From assembly GCA_902573115.1 (NCBI GenBank), contig CACGIM010000012.1, positions 1 through 32,447 on the forward strand: DNA of 32,447 nucleotides, in the 5' to 3' direction. Within the stretch, counting starts at the first letter, position 1. The number at the start of each line of letters is the position of its first letter. The stretch comes from an uncultured Candidatus Poseidoniales archaeon. GTDB lineage: Archaea > Thermoplasmatota > Poseidoniia > Poseidoniales > Thalassarchaeaceae. A program made the translations under genes and the position numbers. Shown one piece after another: positions 17,324 through 25,300 of this stretch. A model generated the notes under the pieces. It was given only the letters and a program-made list of their open reading frames with translations, was not told the origin of the DNA and ran no database searches.

Positions 17324-17914
17324 ATGGACGAAGTGACCTACGAATGTCCGGAATGCGGGATAGATACCTTTCACGAGATTATCAAGAGGACTGAAAAGGG
17401 AGATGGGGAGGACGTCCTCATTAGGTGCTCTGAGTGCGAGAAAGTCCACACTGTTATGCTCAGGCCACCGAAAATTGTTATTGTAAAAACTACACTGTCT
17501 GATGGTAGAGAAAGTCGAAACGTGGAGATAGAAGTGGACGAGGATGAGGAAATCTCCCGAGGAGACGTCTTCGAACATGGCGGAAATTATTGGACGGTCA
17601 CCAGATTAGATGACCCTTCCTCTCGATCGCAAGAGAGCCTGTTAGCCTCGAATATCCTATCAATGTGGGCGACTAGGTCGGACAAGACTGTGGTTGGTAT
17701 TACCATGACCGATGGAGAATTTAGCGAATCTTCCAAAATAGATTGCGAACCTGAGAAAATCTTCTCATGTGGGTCGATTATTTTTGTTGCTGGGAATAAG
17801 TGGAGAATCAGGGCAATTCACACTGGAAAGGGGAGAACCCTAACAGGTAGCAGGTACGCTCATGAAATTCGTAGAATCTACCTGCATCCCCCGGACAAAA
17901 TTTACGATACTTAG
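17324..17914 (+). CDS. HVO_0476-family zinc-finger protein
   Basis: A 196-residue protein of a family widely kept in Euryarchaeota, named after a Haloferax gene. A zinc ribbon opens the protein: CPECG near residues 8-12 and CSECEKVHTV near residues 35-44. It is followed by beta-rich segments (PPKIVIVKTTLSDGRES, DVFEHGGNYWTVTRL, TGSRYAHEIRRIYLHPP). The function is not established; the zinc ribbon and beta barrel suggest a nucleic-acid or translation link (inference). Its stop is 13 bases from the convergent proline dehydrogenase stop. Confidence 0.85.
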   Translation: MDEVTYECPECGIDTFHEIIKRTEKGDGEDVLIRCSECEKVHTVMLRPPKIVIVKTTLSDGRESRNVEIEVDEDEEISRGDVFEHGGNYWTVTRLDDPSSRSQESLLASNILSMWATRSDKTVVGITMTDGEFSESSKIDCEPEKIFSCGSIIFVAGNKWRIRAIHTGKGRTLTGSRYAHEIRRIYLHPPDKIYDT

Positions 17915-17927
17915 GTCTGGTGCCGGA

Positions 17928-18905
17928 CTATCTTCTATTAGTCCAAGGCATAAGAAGAGACTTTGTTATGTGCACGGCTACATCTGGATTTTCTCTCAGC
18001 CTCCGCATGCCGTACTCGTACCACTTAGTACCATAGGGAATGTAAATCCTAGTTCTATGCCCAATTCTTGAGAGGTTCCTGCGGATATTTCCTCTTACCC
18101 CCAATAGGAACTGGAATTCGTAGCCCGGTCCCTTGCCCCTGTTTCTGGTTACTGGTTGATCATGGCGAGGGTCTGAGATACCCGGCCCTAGACCCCTCAA
18201 CTCGAGGGCTTTTAGGGAATGCTCGATCACAGGACTGTCGTGGGAAGCTATAGCTGTGTATGCACCTGAATCGAGCATTTCGTCTATTGCCCTGTTAGTA
18301 GCATCCACTATGTCCTGGTAACTCGTATATGCTATGTCGGAGGGTTCCAGATATATGCCCTTGCAGATTCTGAAGTCAGTTCCCCTCTCAGTGGCCTTGC
18401 ACACTTTCCGTATATCGTCGATTGTCCTGAACATCCTCCCCTGTAAAACAACTCCAACGTTAGATAAGCCCTTTGAGTGCATGGCGATCGAAGCATCGAT
18501 TGTTGCCTGGGTGGCCCTGTGATCCTCCATATCAAGGCGGACAAATGTATCTGTCTCCGCTGCCTTTCTCACTATCCTCTCAATGTTGGAGTGGGCCTCC
18601 TGCTCGTCTATGAGCAAACCCAATGCTGTTGGCTTGATAGAGATGCTAGCATCAAGACTTCTTTCTGAAATTGCTTCGATTACCCTCTCGTATTCTTCTA
18701 TGAACCAAGAGGATTCTTCCAAGGACTTGATTTCCTCGCCCAAAACGTCAACAGTAAAGCAGGCCCCCTCAGAAGATAGCGATTCCATTACATCGATGGC
18801 CTGTTCAAGGCTTTCTCCGGCCATGTATCTTTTAGCTACCAATCTAATTACAAATCTTGGAGCGAAAGGAAGGAAGGTGACCATTAGTCGCCCGAATAGG
18901 CCCAT
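17928..18905 (-). CDS. Proline dehydrogenase (FAD, monofunctional)
   Basis: It oxidises L-proline to 1-pyrroline-5-carboxylate with FAD and feeds electrons to the respiratory chain, usually at the membrane. The 325-residue length matches single-domain PRODH enzymes. Motifs run in order: ISIKPTALG, FVRLDMEDH, VGVVLQGRMFRT, RICKGIYLEP (the family's K-G-A-Y segment), AIASHD, GPGYEFQFLLGVR and YIPYGTKWYEYGMRRLRENP, which binds proline through the arginine pair. The partner P5C dehydrogenase is not in the window. It lies 32 bases after dtdA on the same strand and is probably co-transcribed with it. Confidence 0.95.
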   Translation of the reverse strand: MGLFGRLMVTFLPFAPRFVIRLVAKRYMAGESLEQAIDVMESLSSEGACFTVDVLGEEIKSLEESSWFIEEYERVIEAISERSLDASISIKPTALGLLIDEQEAHSNIERIVRKAAETDTFVRLDMEDHRATQATIDASIAMHSKGLSNVGVVLQGRMFRTIDDIRKVCKATERGTDFRICKGIYLEPSDIAYTSYQDIVDATNRAIDEMLDSGAYTAIASHDSPVIEHSLKALELRGLGPGISDPRHDQPVTRNRGKGPGYEFQFLLGVRGNIRRNLSRIGHRTRIYIPYGTKWYEYGMRRLRENPDVAVHITKSLLMPWTNRR

Positions 18906-18937
18906 TGCACCTGAGAGAGCATCCAGAGTCTTGACGA

Positions 18938-19873
18938 TTACGGGGGGAGGATTTGCTTACCCCTCATCACAGGAACGCCCAACTCATGGAGGAATTCGAT
19001 CATAGCGCTTCTTTGCCAACCCTTGAATGATTTTCTATCTAAGTGTGCAAAGACCCTTCCTCCTGGAAATGCTTCCTGTGTCGATGCAATGGCTACTGAG
19101 ACAGAGTGCTTCCATACCTCTTCTGGGTCCTCTTCTCCAACCATTTTATCGAATGGAATCGCATAATTCGCTATTAGGTGGCCCACCCAAACATCGGACT
19201 GTGCGATAATTGCCTTGTGCCTGGGTGCATAATGGCCTCCTCCGAAGCCTACCATGACATCTCCTGAGCCCTGCCAAGATCTGGGATTTCCACCATCTAA
19301 TCCAATGCACTCCGAGATGGTCTCTGCCCATACTCTGGCTGCGATTCTGTCCGACCATCTATCTTCAGTAGAGCCTATTTCCACATACAAAGTTGGCTTT
19401 TGCAGGACTGGGCCATGATGTGTGGTCTCCAGTGTGATATCATAATCTGACTCCAGGCCTTTTTCAATGGAGATTCTACTCATTGTTCGGAAAAGATCAC
19501 CAAACATAGTTGAAGGTGGAACTACCTTGCCTGTAATTCCTCCTGATCTAGCGATTTCCCCATGAGGAGTTTCTCCGGGAACTCCGATGGCATGCAATGT
19601 CATAGCAGGTGTTTCCGAAGCAGAGACGTGCCTAGACAGAACGAGGACTTCATCGACTTCTCTGCCTGTTTTTGACTGGTGCTCAGTGTCTATGCCATCT
19701 GCCCAAATATGGAGGTCTTCTATCAATAGAGCCTCAGCAAGTCCGGAATGGTGCCTTGATACCATTCCGTGATTCATGTTCACTTCTTCCCCCCAGCCCT
19801 CCGTATCCATTAATTCGGAGTAGATGTTTAGTGAGGCTGAGTCCATTCTAGAGGCCAGCAGCAAGATGCTCAT
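18938..19873 (-). CDS. dtdA: D-aminoacyl-tRNA deacylase, archaeal/plant type
   Basis: It hydrolyses D-amino acids wrongly attached to tRNA, a zinc-dependent proofreading step in Archaea and plants (GEK1 family). I start it at ATG 19871-19873, giving 311 residues that begin MSILLLASRMDSASLNI, the family's usual opening strand. The frame is open for 43 more residues upstream, but these do not look like the family and run towards the divergent gene. Family motifs: VLSRHVS (about 78-84), TLHAIG, ETTHHGP (149-155, metal/active-site histidines), YVEIGSTE, and GFGGGHYAPRH (about 209-219). AGGAG precedes the start. The protein ends MRGKQILPP. Confidence 0.93.
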   Translation of the reverse strand: MSILLLASRMDSASLNIYSELMDTEGWGEEVNMNHGMVSRHHSGLAEALLIEDLHIWADGIDTEHQSKTGREVDEVLVLSRHVSASETPAMTLHAIGVPGETPHGEIARSGGITGKVVPPSTMFGDLFRTMSRISIEKGLESDYDITLETTHHGPVLQKPTLYVEIGSTEDRWSDRIAARVWAETISECIGLDGGNPRSWQGSGDVMVGFGGGHYAPRHKAIIAQSDVWVGHLIANYAIPFDKMVGEEDPEEVWKHSVSVAIASTQEAFPGGRVFAHLDRKSFKGWQRSAMIEFLHELGVPVMRGKQILPP

Positions 19874-19942
19874 AGCTCCTGATGGTGGTTTATGCTTCAA
19901 GTTTCCCGGCACACTTTCAAATCTGACACCGGTACGGGCACC

Positions 19943-20860
19943 ATGGCGAGAACCCAAGTTGATTTTACACCAACTAGGATTGACTATGGTGGTGAATTTC
20001 ATGTTATCTCAGGAACCCAGGGGGAGGTTTGCATAGTGGGGTCGAATGGATCCAGAATAGGGAGGTCCAGGGCCATACCATTCCCCGCCCCAGCGGTGGA
20101 TGGAGTTGTGCTGGGTAAAAGTTGGATTGGAGTTTGGCTTGATAGGGAATTTCAGACATCGTGCATGGCATCGCTACCTCTAGAAAAGAGGCTAGAAGAC
20201 GGCCCTAGCAGAGATAGCCTTAGATTATCCGTCGAAAAATCAAGAGGGATTAATCCTGCTAATTCAATATGGAGTAGGGAATTAGATTCAGAACCGATGA
20301 AGATTGGAAGTTCGGGCGAAAATGTGGTATTCGCAACATATTCCGGAATCTTCATGATTGACATTAACGCGGATTTGATTTGGGTATCTCCACTACCGAG
20401 TTGGCCCCCCATTTACAACCTTAGGCACTTCGATGCAGTTGCGAGCATCAACGAGTTCCCTTTGGGAATTGCAATTTGGTCTCAAGCGGGAGGAGTTTCC
20501 GTACTAGACCCCAGCAACGGGATTGAGCTACATAATTCCGTTATTAGCCTAAAACACAAGATCTCCAATGTCTACTTTTCAGAAGAAGGAGGTTGGCTAA
20601 TTATTTTGCATGGCAACTCGGTTGCAGAGTTGGCTGATTGGGGGGCTGATCCCAAGATTCACAAGACCTTGGGGCCGGTCATGGAAGCAAAATTTGTGGA
20701 TGGTAGGTGGTTGTGGACAGGTTGGAGGCATGATGGTGAATTAATGAATGGCGAAGTAAAATCTTACCCTCGTGAGGAGATTGGAGTAGGCATTCTTGAT
20801 GGATTTGTTCTGTTGAACAATGGTTGCTGGGACAATTGGGGGCAATCTAGTCTGACTTGA
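19943..20860 (+). CDS. Hypothetical beta-propeller-like protein
   Basis: About 305 residues from the ATG at 19943 ([19 protein letters not shown]). An upstream in-frame ATG at 19892 would add 17 residues, crowding the divergent dtdA start at 19873, so the shorter form is preferred. No family is recognised. Repeated short beta strands with aromatic ends ([97 protein letters not shown]) suggest a cytoplasmic WD40- or PQQ-like propeller. There is no signal peptide. Its 3' end overlaps the convergent rps27ae by 14 bases. Confidence 0.75.
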   Translation: MARTQVDFTPTRIDYGGEFHVISGTQGEVCIVGSNGSRIGRSRAIPFPAPAVDGVVLGKSWIGVWLDREFQTSCMASLPLEKRLEDGPSRDSLRLSVEKSRGINPANSIWSRELDSEPMKIGSSGENVVFATYSGIFMIDINADLIWVSPLPSWPPIYNLRHFDAVASINEFPLGIAIWSQAGGVSVLDPSNGIELHNSVISLKHKISNVYFSEEGGWLIILHGNSVAELADWGADPKIHKTLGPVMEAKFVDGRWLWTGWRHDGELMNGEVKSYPREEIGVGILDGFVLLNNGCWDNWGQSSLT

Positions 20861-21017
20861 CTGTGTAGCCGCATTTTCCACATACCATTCGATCGCTATG
20901 AACTCCTAAAAATACGCCAGGACCACAAGTTGGGCACTCTATTCCCTTTCTAACTAGCTCACCGTTCTCAACGGAGTATTTCGAATGCTTCGAATTGGGG
21001 TTTGGCCCATCACCCAT
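20847..21017 (-). CDS. rps27ae: Ribosomal protein S27ae (eS31)
   Basis: A 56-residue zinc-binding protein of the small ribosomal subunit. The single zinc ribbon is clear: CPTC at 28-31 and CGKC at 46-49, with [17 protein letters not shown] matching the family, here without any ubiquitin fusion, as usual in Archaea. The ATG at 21015-21017 overlaps the S24e stop by one base (TGATG), showing translational coupling. Last gene of the rpo7 operon. The stop TAG lies at 20847-20849, inside the 3' end of the convergent gene. Confidence 0.95.
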   Translation of the reverse strand: MGDGPNPNSKHSKYSVENGELVRKGIECPTCGPGVFLGVHSDRMVCGKCGYTVKSD

Positions 21018-21367
21018 CAGGCCTCACCCCCTTCGTCGTTTTCTTCCTGTGCCTCTTCCTCGACCTTGTCTCCCTGTTCTTTCGCAGGAGATTCTTCCCC
21101 TTTGTGACGCTCGATGACATATTCTGGCTCTATAGAAGCGGATTCTTGGGAACCATACACCAGGGCAATTCCAGATGTCCTTGACATTCCAAACCGAGTG
21201 TCTACATCCTTTACGAATACCAGTTTTCTATCCGATCCGGGCTCAGCCTTGGCTGCAGCATCAACCATCTGTGCCCTGGAGGGAGTAGGCTCGTTGGGGT
21301 GGTCCCATTGGAAGTTAAGTTCTACCCTGTTTAGCAGAGGATTCTCTTTTCTATCTATTATTTCCAT
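21017..21367 (-). CDS. rps24e: Ribosomal protein S24e (eS24)
   Basis: A 116-residue small-subunit protein. [20 protein letters not shown] and the later [30 protein letters not shown] (read in two parts) are typical of eS24. The last 28 residues form an acidic Glu-rich tail ([20 protein letters not shown]) not needed for the fold. I prefer ATG 21365-21367 over the in-frame GTG at 21373, because the AGGTAGGTG just upstream serves as ribosome site for the ATG and contains that GTG. It starts 8 bases after spt4. Confidence 0.94.
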   Translation of the reverse strand: MEIIDRKENPLLNRVELNFQWDHPNEPTPSRAQMVDAAAKAEPGSDRKLVFVKDVDTRFGMSRTSGIALVYGSQESASIEPEYVIERHKGEESPAKEQGDKVEEEAQEENDEGGEA

Positions 21368-21375
21368 AATCACAC

Positions 21376-21603
21376 CTACCTAATGTTAACTTTGAGCGCG
21401 TAGCTACCGGGTCTGGAAATCTGAAGCCTCTTTGCAACCTCGGATCTGTCCGGATGCATTACAACCACGAATCCCTGCCAATCGGTGGTAACCGGGGAGT
21501 TTGGGCAATGATTGCACTGAGGTGGATCTGACTTCTTCTCTGGGTCGGGCAGGATCAAATTACATTCGCCACAGGCAAAGGGTTGTCTTACCACCTCAGT
21601 CAT
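21376..21603 (-). CDS. spt4: Transcription elongation factor Spt4 (RpoE2)
   Basis: A 75-residue zinc protein that binds Spt5 (NusG) and raises RNA polymerase processivity. The zinc ribbon has FACGEC near residues 11-16 and CNHC near residues 30-33, and the fold ends in VVVMHPDRSEVAKRLQISRPGSYALKV, typical of Spt4. ATG 21601-21603 overlaps the rpo7 stop by 8 bases; a TTG three codons upstream (21612) is an alternative start. Second gene of the operon. Confidence 0.93.
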   Translation of the reverse strand: MTEVVRQPFACGECNLILPDPEKKSDPPQCNHCPNSPVTTDWQGFVVVMHPDRSEVAKRLQISRPGSYALKVNIR

Positions 21604-22144
21604 CCTCCCCAATCCAATCGAAGGAACCTAATCCATCCATCTTGCAGTTCAGCCCGATCTTACTGGACCTAGGATCGTTGTGGTTTATGGACTTAGAAAC
21701 TATCCTCGACCGTACAAATGATCCCTCCTCAAGATTTCTACCACTCTGAGACCCTTCGATCCTCTTAACTCCGAGATTTACTTGAATGGGCTCGTCCAGT
21801 ATCTGAGATTTGTGAAGTAGGGCCTCCATGGGACCTATCCTGACGAAAGCCCCGTATTCCGAGACTTCGGATACAGCCCCATCAACAACTTCGTTATTGT
21901 CCATGGAGAAAACTAGTGCCTTGAATCTGACGTTTTGATAAATGGCACCATCGCCATGGATTATCTTACCCCTACCTACAGCTTCGTGATCAAAGGTAAG
22001 TAGTGTAAAGTTCTCGTTTTCGTCAAATCTACATTCGAAGGCGTCATGTGCGAGTTCATCTATGTGGTCCTCTAGCCTTCTACCCCTTCTGATGTACTCG
22101 GCGGGTATTCTAATAGTGTCCTCTCTTGTTTCAAGGGTGTACAT
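21596..22144 (-). CDS. rpo7: RNA polymerase subunit Rpo7 (RpoE1)
   Basis: This 182-residue protein forms the RNA polymerase stalk with Rpo4, helping open-complex formation and contacting nascent RNA. The N-terminal RNP-like domain begins MYTLETREDTIRIP. The S1/OB domain occupies about residues 80-180 (VVDGAVSEVSEYGAFVRIGPMEALLHKSQI, then KIGLNCKMDGLGSFDWI). A GGAGG ribosome site (22152-22156) stands 7 bases before the ATG. First gene of rpo7-spt4-rps24e-rps27ae, a standard euryarchaeal order, here without the DUF359 kinase gene often found between spt4 and rps24e. Confidence 0.96.
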   Translation of the reverse strand: MYTLETREDTIRIPAEYIRRGRRLEDHIDELAHDAFECRFDENENFTLLTFDHEAVGRGKIIHGDGAIYQNVRFKALVFSMDNNEVVDGAVSEVSEYGAFVRIGPMEALLHKSQILDEPIQVNLGVKRIEGSQSGRNLEEGSFVRSRIVSKSINHNDPRSSKIGLNCKMDGLGSFDWIGEDD

Positions 22145-22150
22145 CCTTTT

Positions 22151-22240
22151 TCCTCCTGTGCGGACCTATCCGAAGCCGGACGTTAGGGGGGAGTCGCCTC
22201 CCGTCCCTCATCGGCCAAGCCTCTGGAGGAGAGGTCCGTT
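22151..22240 (-). ncRNA. Structured GC-rich 5' leader of the rpo7 operon (candidate cis-regulatory RNA)
   Basis: On the minus strand the leader holds an outer stem CGGACCT (22232-22238)/AGGTCCG (22161-22167). Inside are GGACG (22202-22206)/CGTCC (22178-22182) and a GNRA-capped hairpin GGGAG-GCGA-CTCCC (22189-22202), sharing one G. A second hairpin CCTCT-CCTCC-AGAGG (22220-22234) competes with the outer stem. Its loop region contains TCCTCC (22225-22230), fully complementary to the GGAGGA ribosome site at 22151-22156. The TATA-like CTTATA (22265-22270) predicts a start near 22240, right at the outer stem. All pairings were read by eye; regulation is inference. Confidence 0.5.
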
Positions 22241-22262
22241 CGACTCGGCGACCGACCCCTCC

Positions 22263-22270
22263 TGTATAAG
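22263..22270. promoter_or_regulatory. TATA-like box between rpo7 and the giant surface gene
   Basis: TGTATAAG on the plus strand reads CTTATACA on the minus strand, a usable TATA box both ways. On the minus strand it places the rpo7 start near 22240. On the plus strand it would give a start near 22294 and a leader of about 90 bases for the giant gene at 22384. Direction for the plus gene is uncertain. Confidence 0.4.
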
Positions 22271-22312
22271 CGCAACGGAGTTAGTTTGAGCTTCGGCGTT
22301 AAGGATTGACGC

Positions 22313-22329
22313 TCAGACCGTAGGTCTGA
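22313..22329. promoter_or_regulatory. Perfect palindrome upstream of the second giant gene
   Basis: TCAGACC-GTA-GGTCTGA, 7-base arms with a 3-base centre, 55 bases before the preferred ATG at 22384. TGAGC/GCTCA (about 22287-22291 and 22311-22315) adds a competing outer stem. It could be an operator or an mRNA hairpin. Together with the rpo7 leader it accounts for most of the 239-base gap 22145-22383. Confidence 0.4.
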
Positions 22330-22383
22330 ATGAGGGTTTCGTGCGAATGTTCAAGTGGGCTAGGAATCTCATATTCTATTCTG

Positions 22384-25300
22384 ATGGTAGAGGCAGCTTT
22401 GGGAAGAGGTCTTTTCCGCAAGGTGAAAAGTTTGGTCGCTATTGCGATGTTGATGTCAATGCCCCTAGTGGGAATTTTGAATATTGATGATCTGGAAAAG
22501 GGTTTTCAATCACTTCAAAATAGTGAAATGTCCTCACAGGGAGAATCTTCAGATATTTGGGTCGATGGTGGTCAGCCGTGGCCGCAGTTTGGAAGAACAG
22601 CCTCGAGAATCGCAGAGCCCCCTGCGCATGGACCGGATGGCGGAGCTGGATTTGATGAGCCTCAAAACTCGAGCTCTTACATGTCGATAGTCAAACCATC
22701 TTTGAACTGGGTGTATGGCTCTTATTCAATTGGGACTGACTCTTTAGCAACTCCAATCGCCGATTTGAGCGGCTCGATAGAAGTTGGCCCCGGTGCACAA
22801 GAAAGGTGCGGAGGCAGTTCTTTGTTCTCTGTTCTAGTGCAAACTCAAGATGTATCGGGGTCGGATCACAGCATGCTAAGATTGATCGAAGGGGAGGATT
22901 CTGAACTAGCTTGGCAAGTCGACTTAGGAGCTACAGAGAAGGTTAAAGCTGCACCGGTAATTATCGACATAGATCAAGATGGTAAAACAGAAATCGTAGT
23001 AGCATATGATGCAGGTGGTTCCCTCAATGTTGATGTTTGGTCTCCAAGACTAACTTGTTCGGTTACTGGTTGGTCATACAGTGGCCATTCGGATGAGAAA
23101 CTCTGGAATTGGGTTGATGAGAGCTTGATGATAAGTAGTGATGAGGGACCATACACGAGCGGCATTTTTGGAGGACATAAACCGACAACACAGCCATTAC
23201 TTGCGGACATTGACCTTGATGGGGATGCCGAATTAGTAATTTCTGTTCTTGACGAGATTTCAGAGAATCCAGTTGTACTGGCTTTGCCCCTACAGACAAA
23301 TGGTACGCCAGATGAAATTTGGCAAGTGACTCTCAATAAGGGGAGTCATCCTTCTGATCCTGCGTTTGCACAAGCAGATGAGAATACTGGATACGTGGTT
23401 TTGACGACCATCGAGGCTAACAATGGCGCGATGTGGGCGTGGAAAATTGACTCTTCTTCTGGAAGCTCTGTGTGGCAGGGCGGCCTGTCATTGAACAATC
23501 TAGATGGAGACACAAACGCACCACACATTAGGCTTCCAGGCCCAGTTATAGCAAACCTTGACTCAGACTCGGACCCGGAAATAATTATCACAATACCTAC
23601 TGATGCAGATGGGTCAAACGCTGTTGATGGAGCGGAGTTCAGAGGAATTGAGTTATCTGATGGATCAGAGATTTGGGATTTTGAGGCATCCAATGGCTTC
23701 GCTGATGCCCCTCCTGTCGCAATCGACACTGATGGGGATGGGGAGCATGATCGGGTTTGTTGGGTCACTTGGTGGCAAACCACGACCGATAGACATGGGG
23801 CATCGGGTTGCCATGACGTAGGGGGCTCTGTTCCTAACCAGGAGTGGGTGCAAGATCTAGAACAAAGCAGCGGCAACCCAAATGATGAGATCGCGGTCTC
23901 CGCTCCAACTTGGATGGATATAGACTCCGAGGATGAGCCAGAGCTCCTAGTTGCTTACGGGAGGTCTCTTTGGGCCTTTGATGGATCATCTGGATCACCG
24001 GCCGGAGTGAATTCTGAATGGTCAGATGATTTCGAACTAGACCATAGGGTCTGGTCATCCCCTTCATTGGCCGACATAGATGGAGACGCAACTTTGGACA
24101 TTGTAATTGGAAGCATGGCATTATCAATGGCTATGGCTGATGTCAGGCCTTTAACCGATAACAGGGGAATAGAGTTCAACCCTAGTTCACCCGATCCGGG
24201 GGAACAAGTCACAGTTACTGCATATCTGGAGAATGCTGGTACTTCTCGCACAAATGAGATACTGGATGTCGAGCTATTTGCGAACGGCGAAAAAATCGGA
24301 GGGACTGGGATTTCCTCGCTGGATCCGGTTGAGCCAAGTGGATCGGGATCATTCTCGTCATTCAGCGTCGAGTGGAGCGGAGGCCTTGGTGATCATGAGT
24401 TTGAGCTAAGACTCGATCCGTACAGGAACATATCCCAAACCAGATACGATAATGATTATCAGACTCATAGATTGTCTATAGTACCACCTTACAATGCATC
24501 ATTTGAGATTCCCACAGAACCGTTGAGAATAGACCCGGGAGGTAGTGACTATGCCTCAATTGGAATCCGTTCAACAGGGAGGCTAGCAGGATCTTGGACC
24601 CTCGGTGTCGACGACTCATACCTTCCTGAAGGATGGACTTGGGGCGATCAGACTCCAGGTGGAATTTCAAGTGTACAGATAGGCCCAGGAGAACTTTGGT
24701 CTCCCGTTTTAAGGGTTTATGCACCATCCAATGCTCTTGGTTCGGATACGGGCTATCTTGGTTTGACCCTTACCCATGATGGTGGCGAGTCACAGGTCTC
24801 AGCTAACCTGCCAATAGAAGCCAATCGGACTCGAGGGCTTTCGATTAGGGGGCCAGACGGAACCTCACAGAGTACTGGTTATGGGCTAATTTCAGGAGAA
24901 GCAATGGCTTGGTTATTGATTGAAAATGTGGGCAATGCAGCGGAGGAGCAGATAGCAGTTTCATGGGACAGTACGGAATGGGGGTCTGATCTCAGGATAT
25001 TTGATTCAGAAGGAGAGGAGGTTCCTGCACTCTCTCTTGGACCTGGAGAAGAAAAAGAGGTGACTGCAAGAATACAGGTGCCTTCTGGAGCCAACCTAGG
25101 TGAGAATGTTAGTACCCCACTTAGCATGTGTGTGGGAATGGGCGATGAGCAGGAATGTAGCGATGTTGAGCTAAAATTCGTAGCCTCCGGTTCAGTGGTT
25201 CAACCAAGCCACATTAGATCGGTACCAGCCGATGGACTAACTTGGAGTATACACGTAGACCTACCAGTAGATTCTGGAATATTGAATTGGTCATTGACGG

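Noticed and set aside
19874-20002. A 43-residue N-terminal extension of DtdA.
   Set aside because: The family's first strand begins at MSILLLASRM, and the extension is unlike the family and overlaps the divergent gene's promoter and start.
22190-22260. A TTCGACTC stretch on the plus strand suggested a tRNA T arm.
   Set aside because: Only three base pairs close the loop, and no acceptor, D or anticodon arms can be built around it.
22145-22280. The GC-rich block as SRP RNA or RNase P RNA.
   Set aside because: It is too short for either, and the conserved SRP helix 8 and RNase P core sequences are not visible.
22330-22383. An earlier ATG for the second giant protein.
   Set aside because: It places 18 Cys/Ser-rich residues ahead of a complete signal peptide; the ATG at 22384 gives a normal one.
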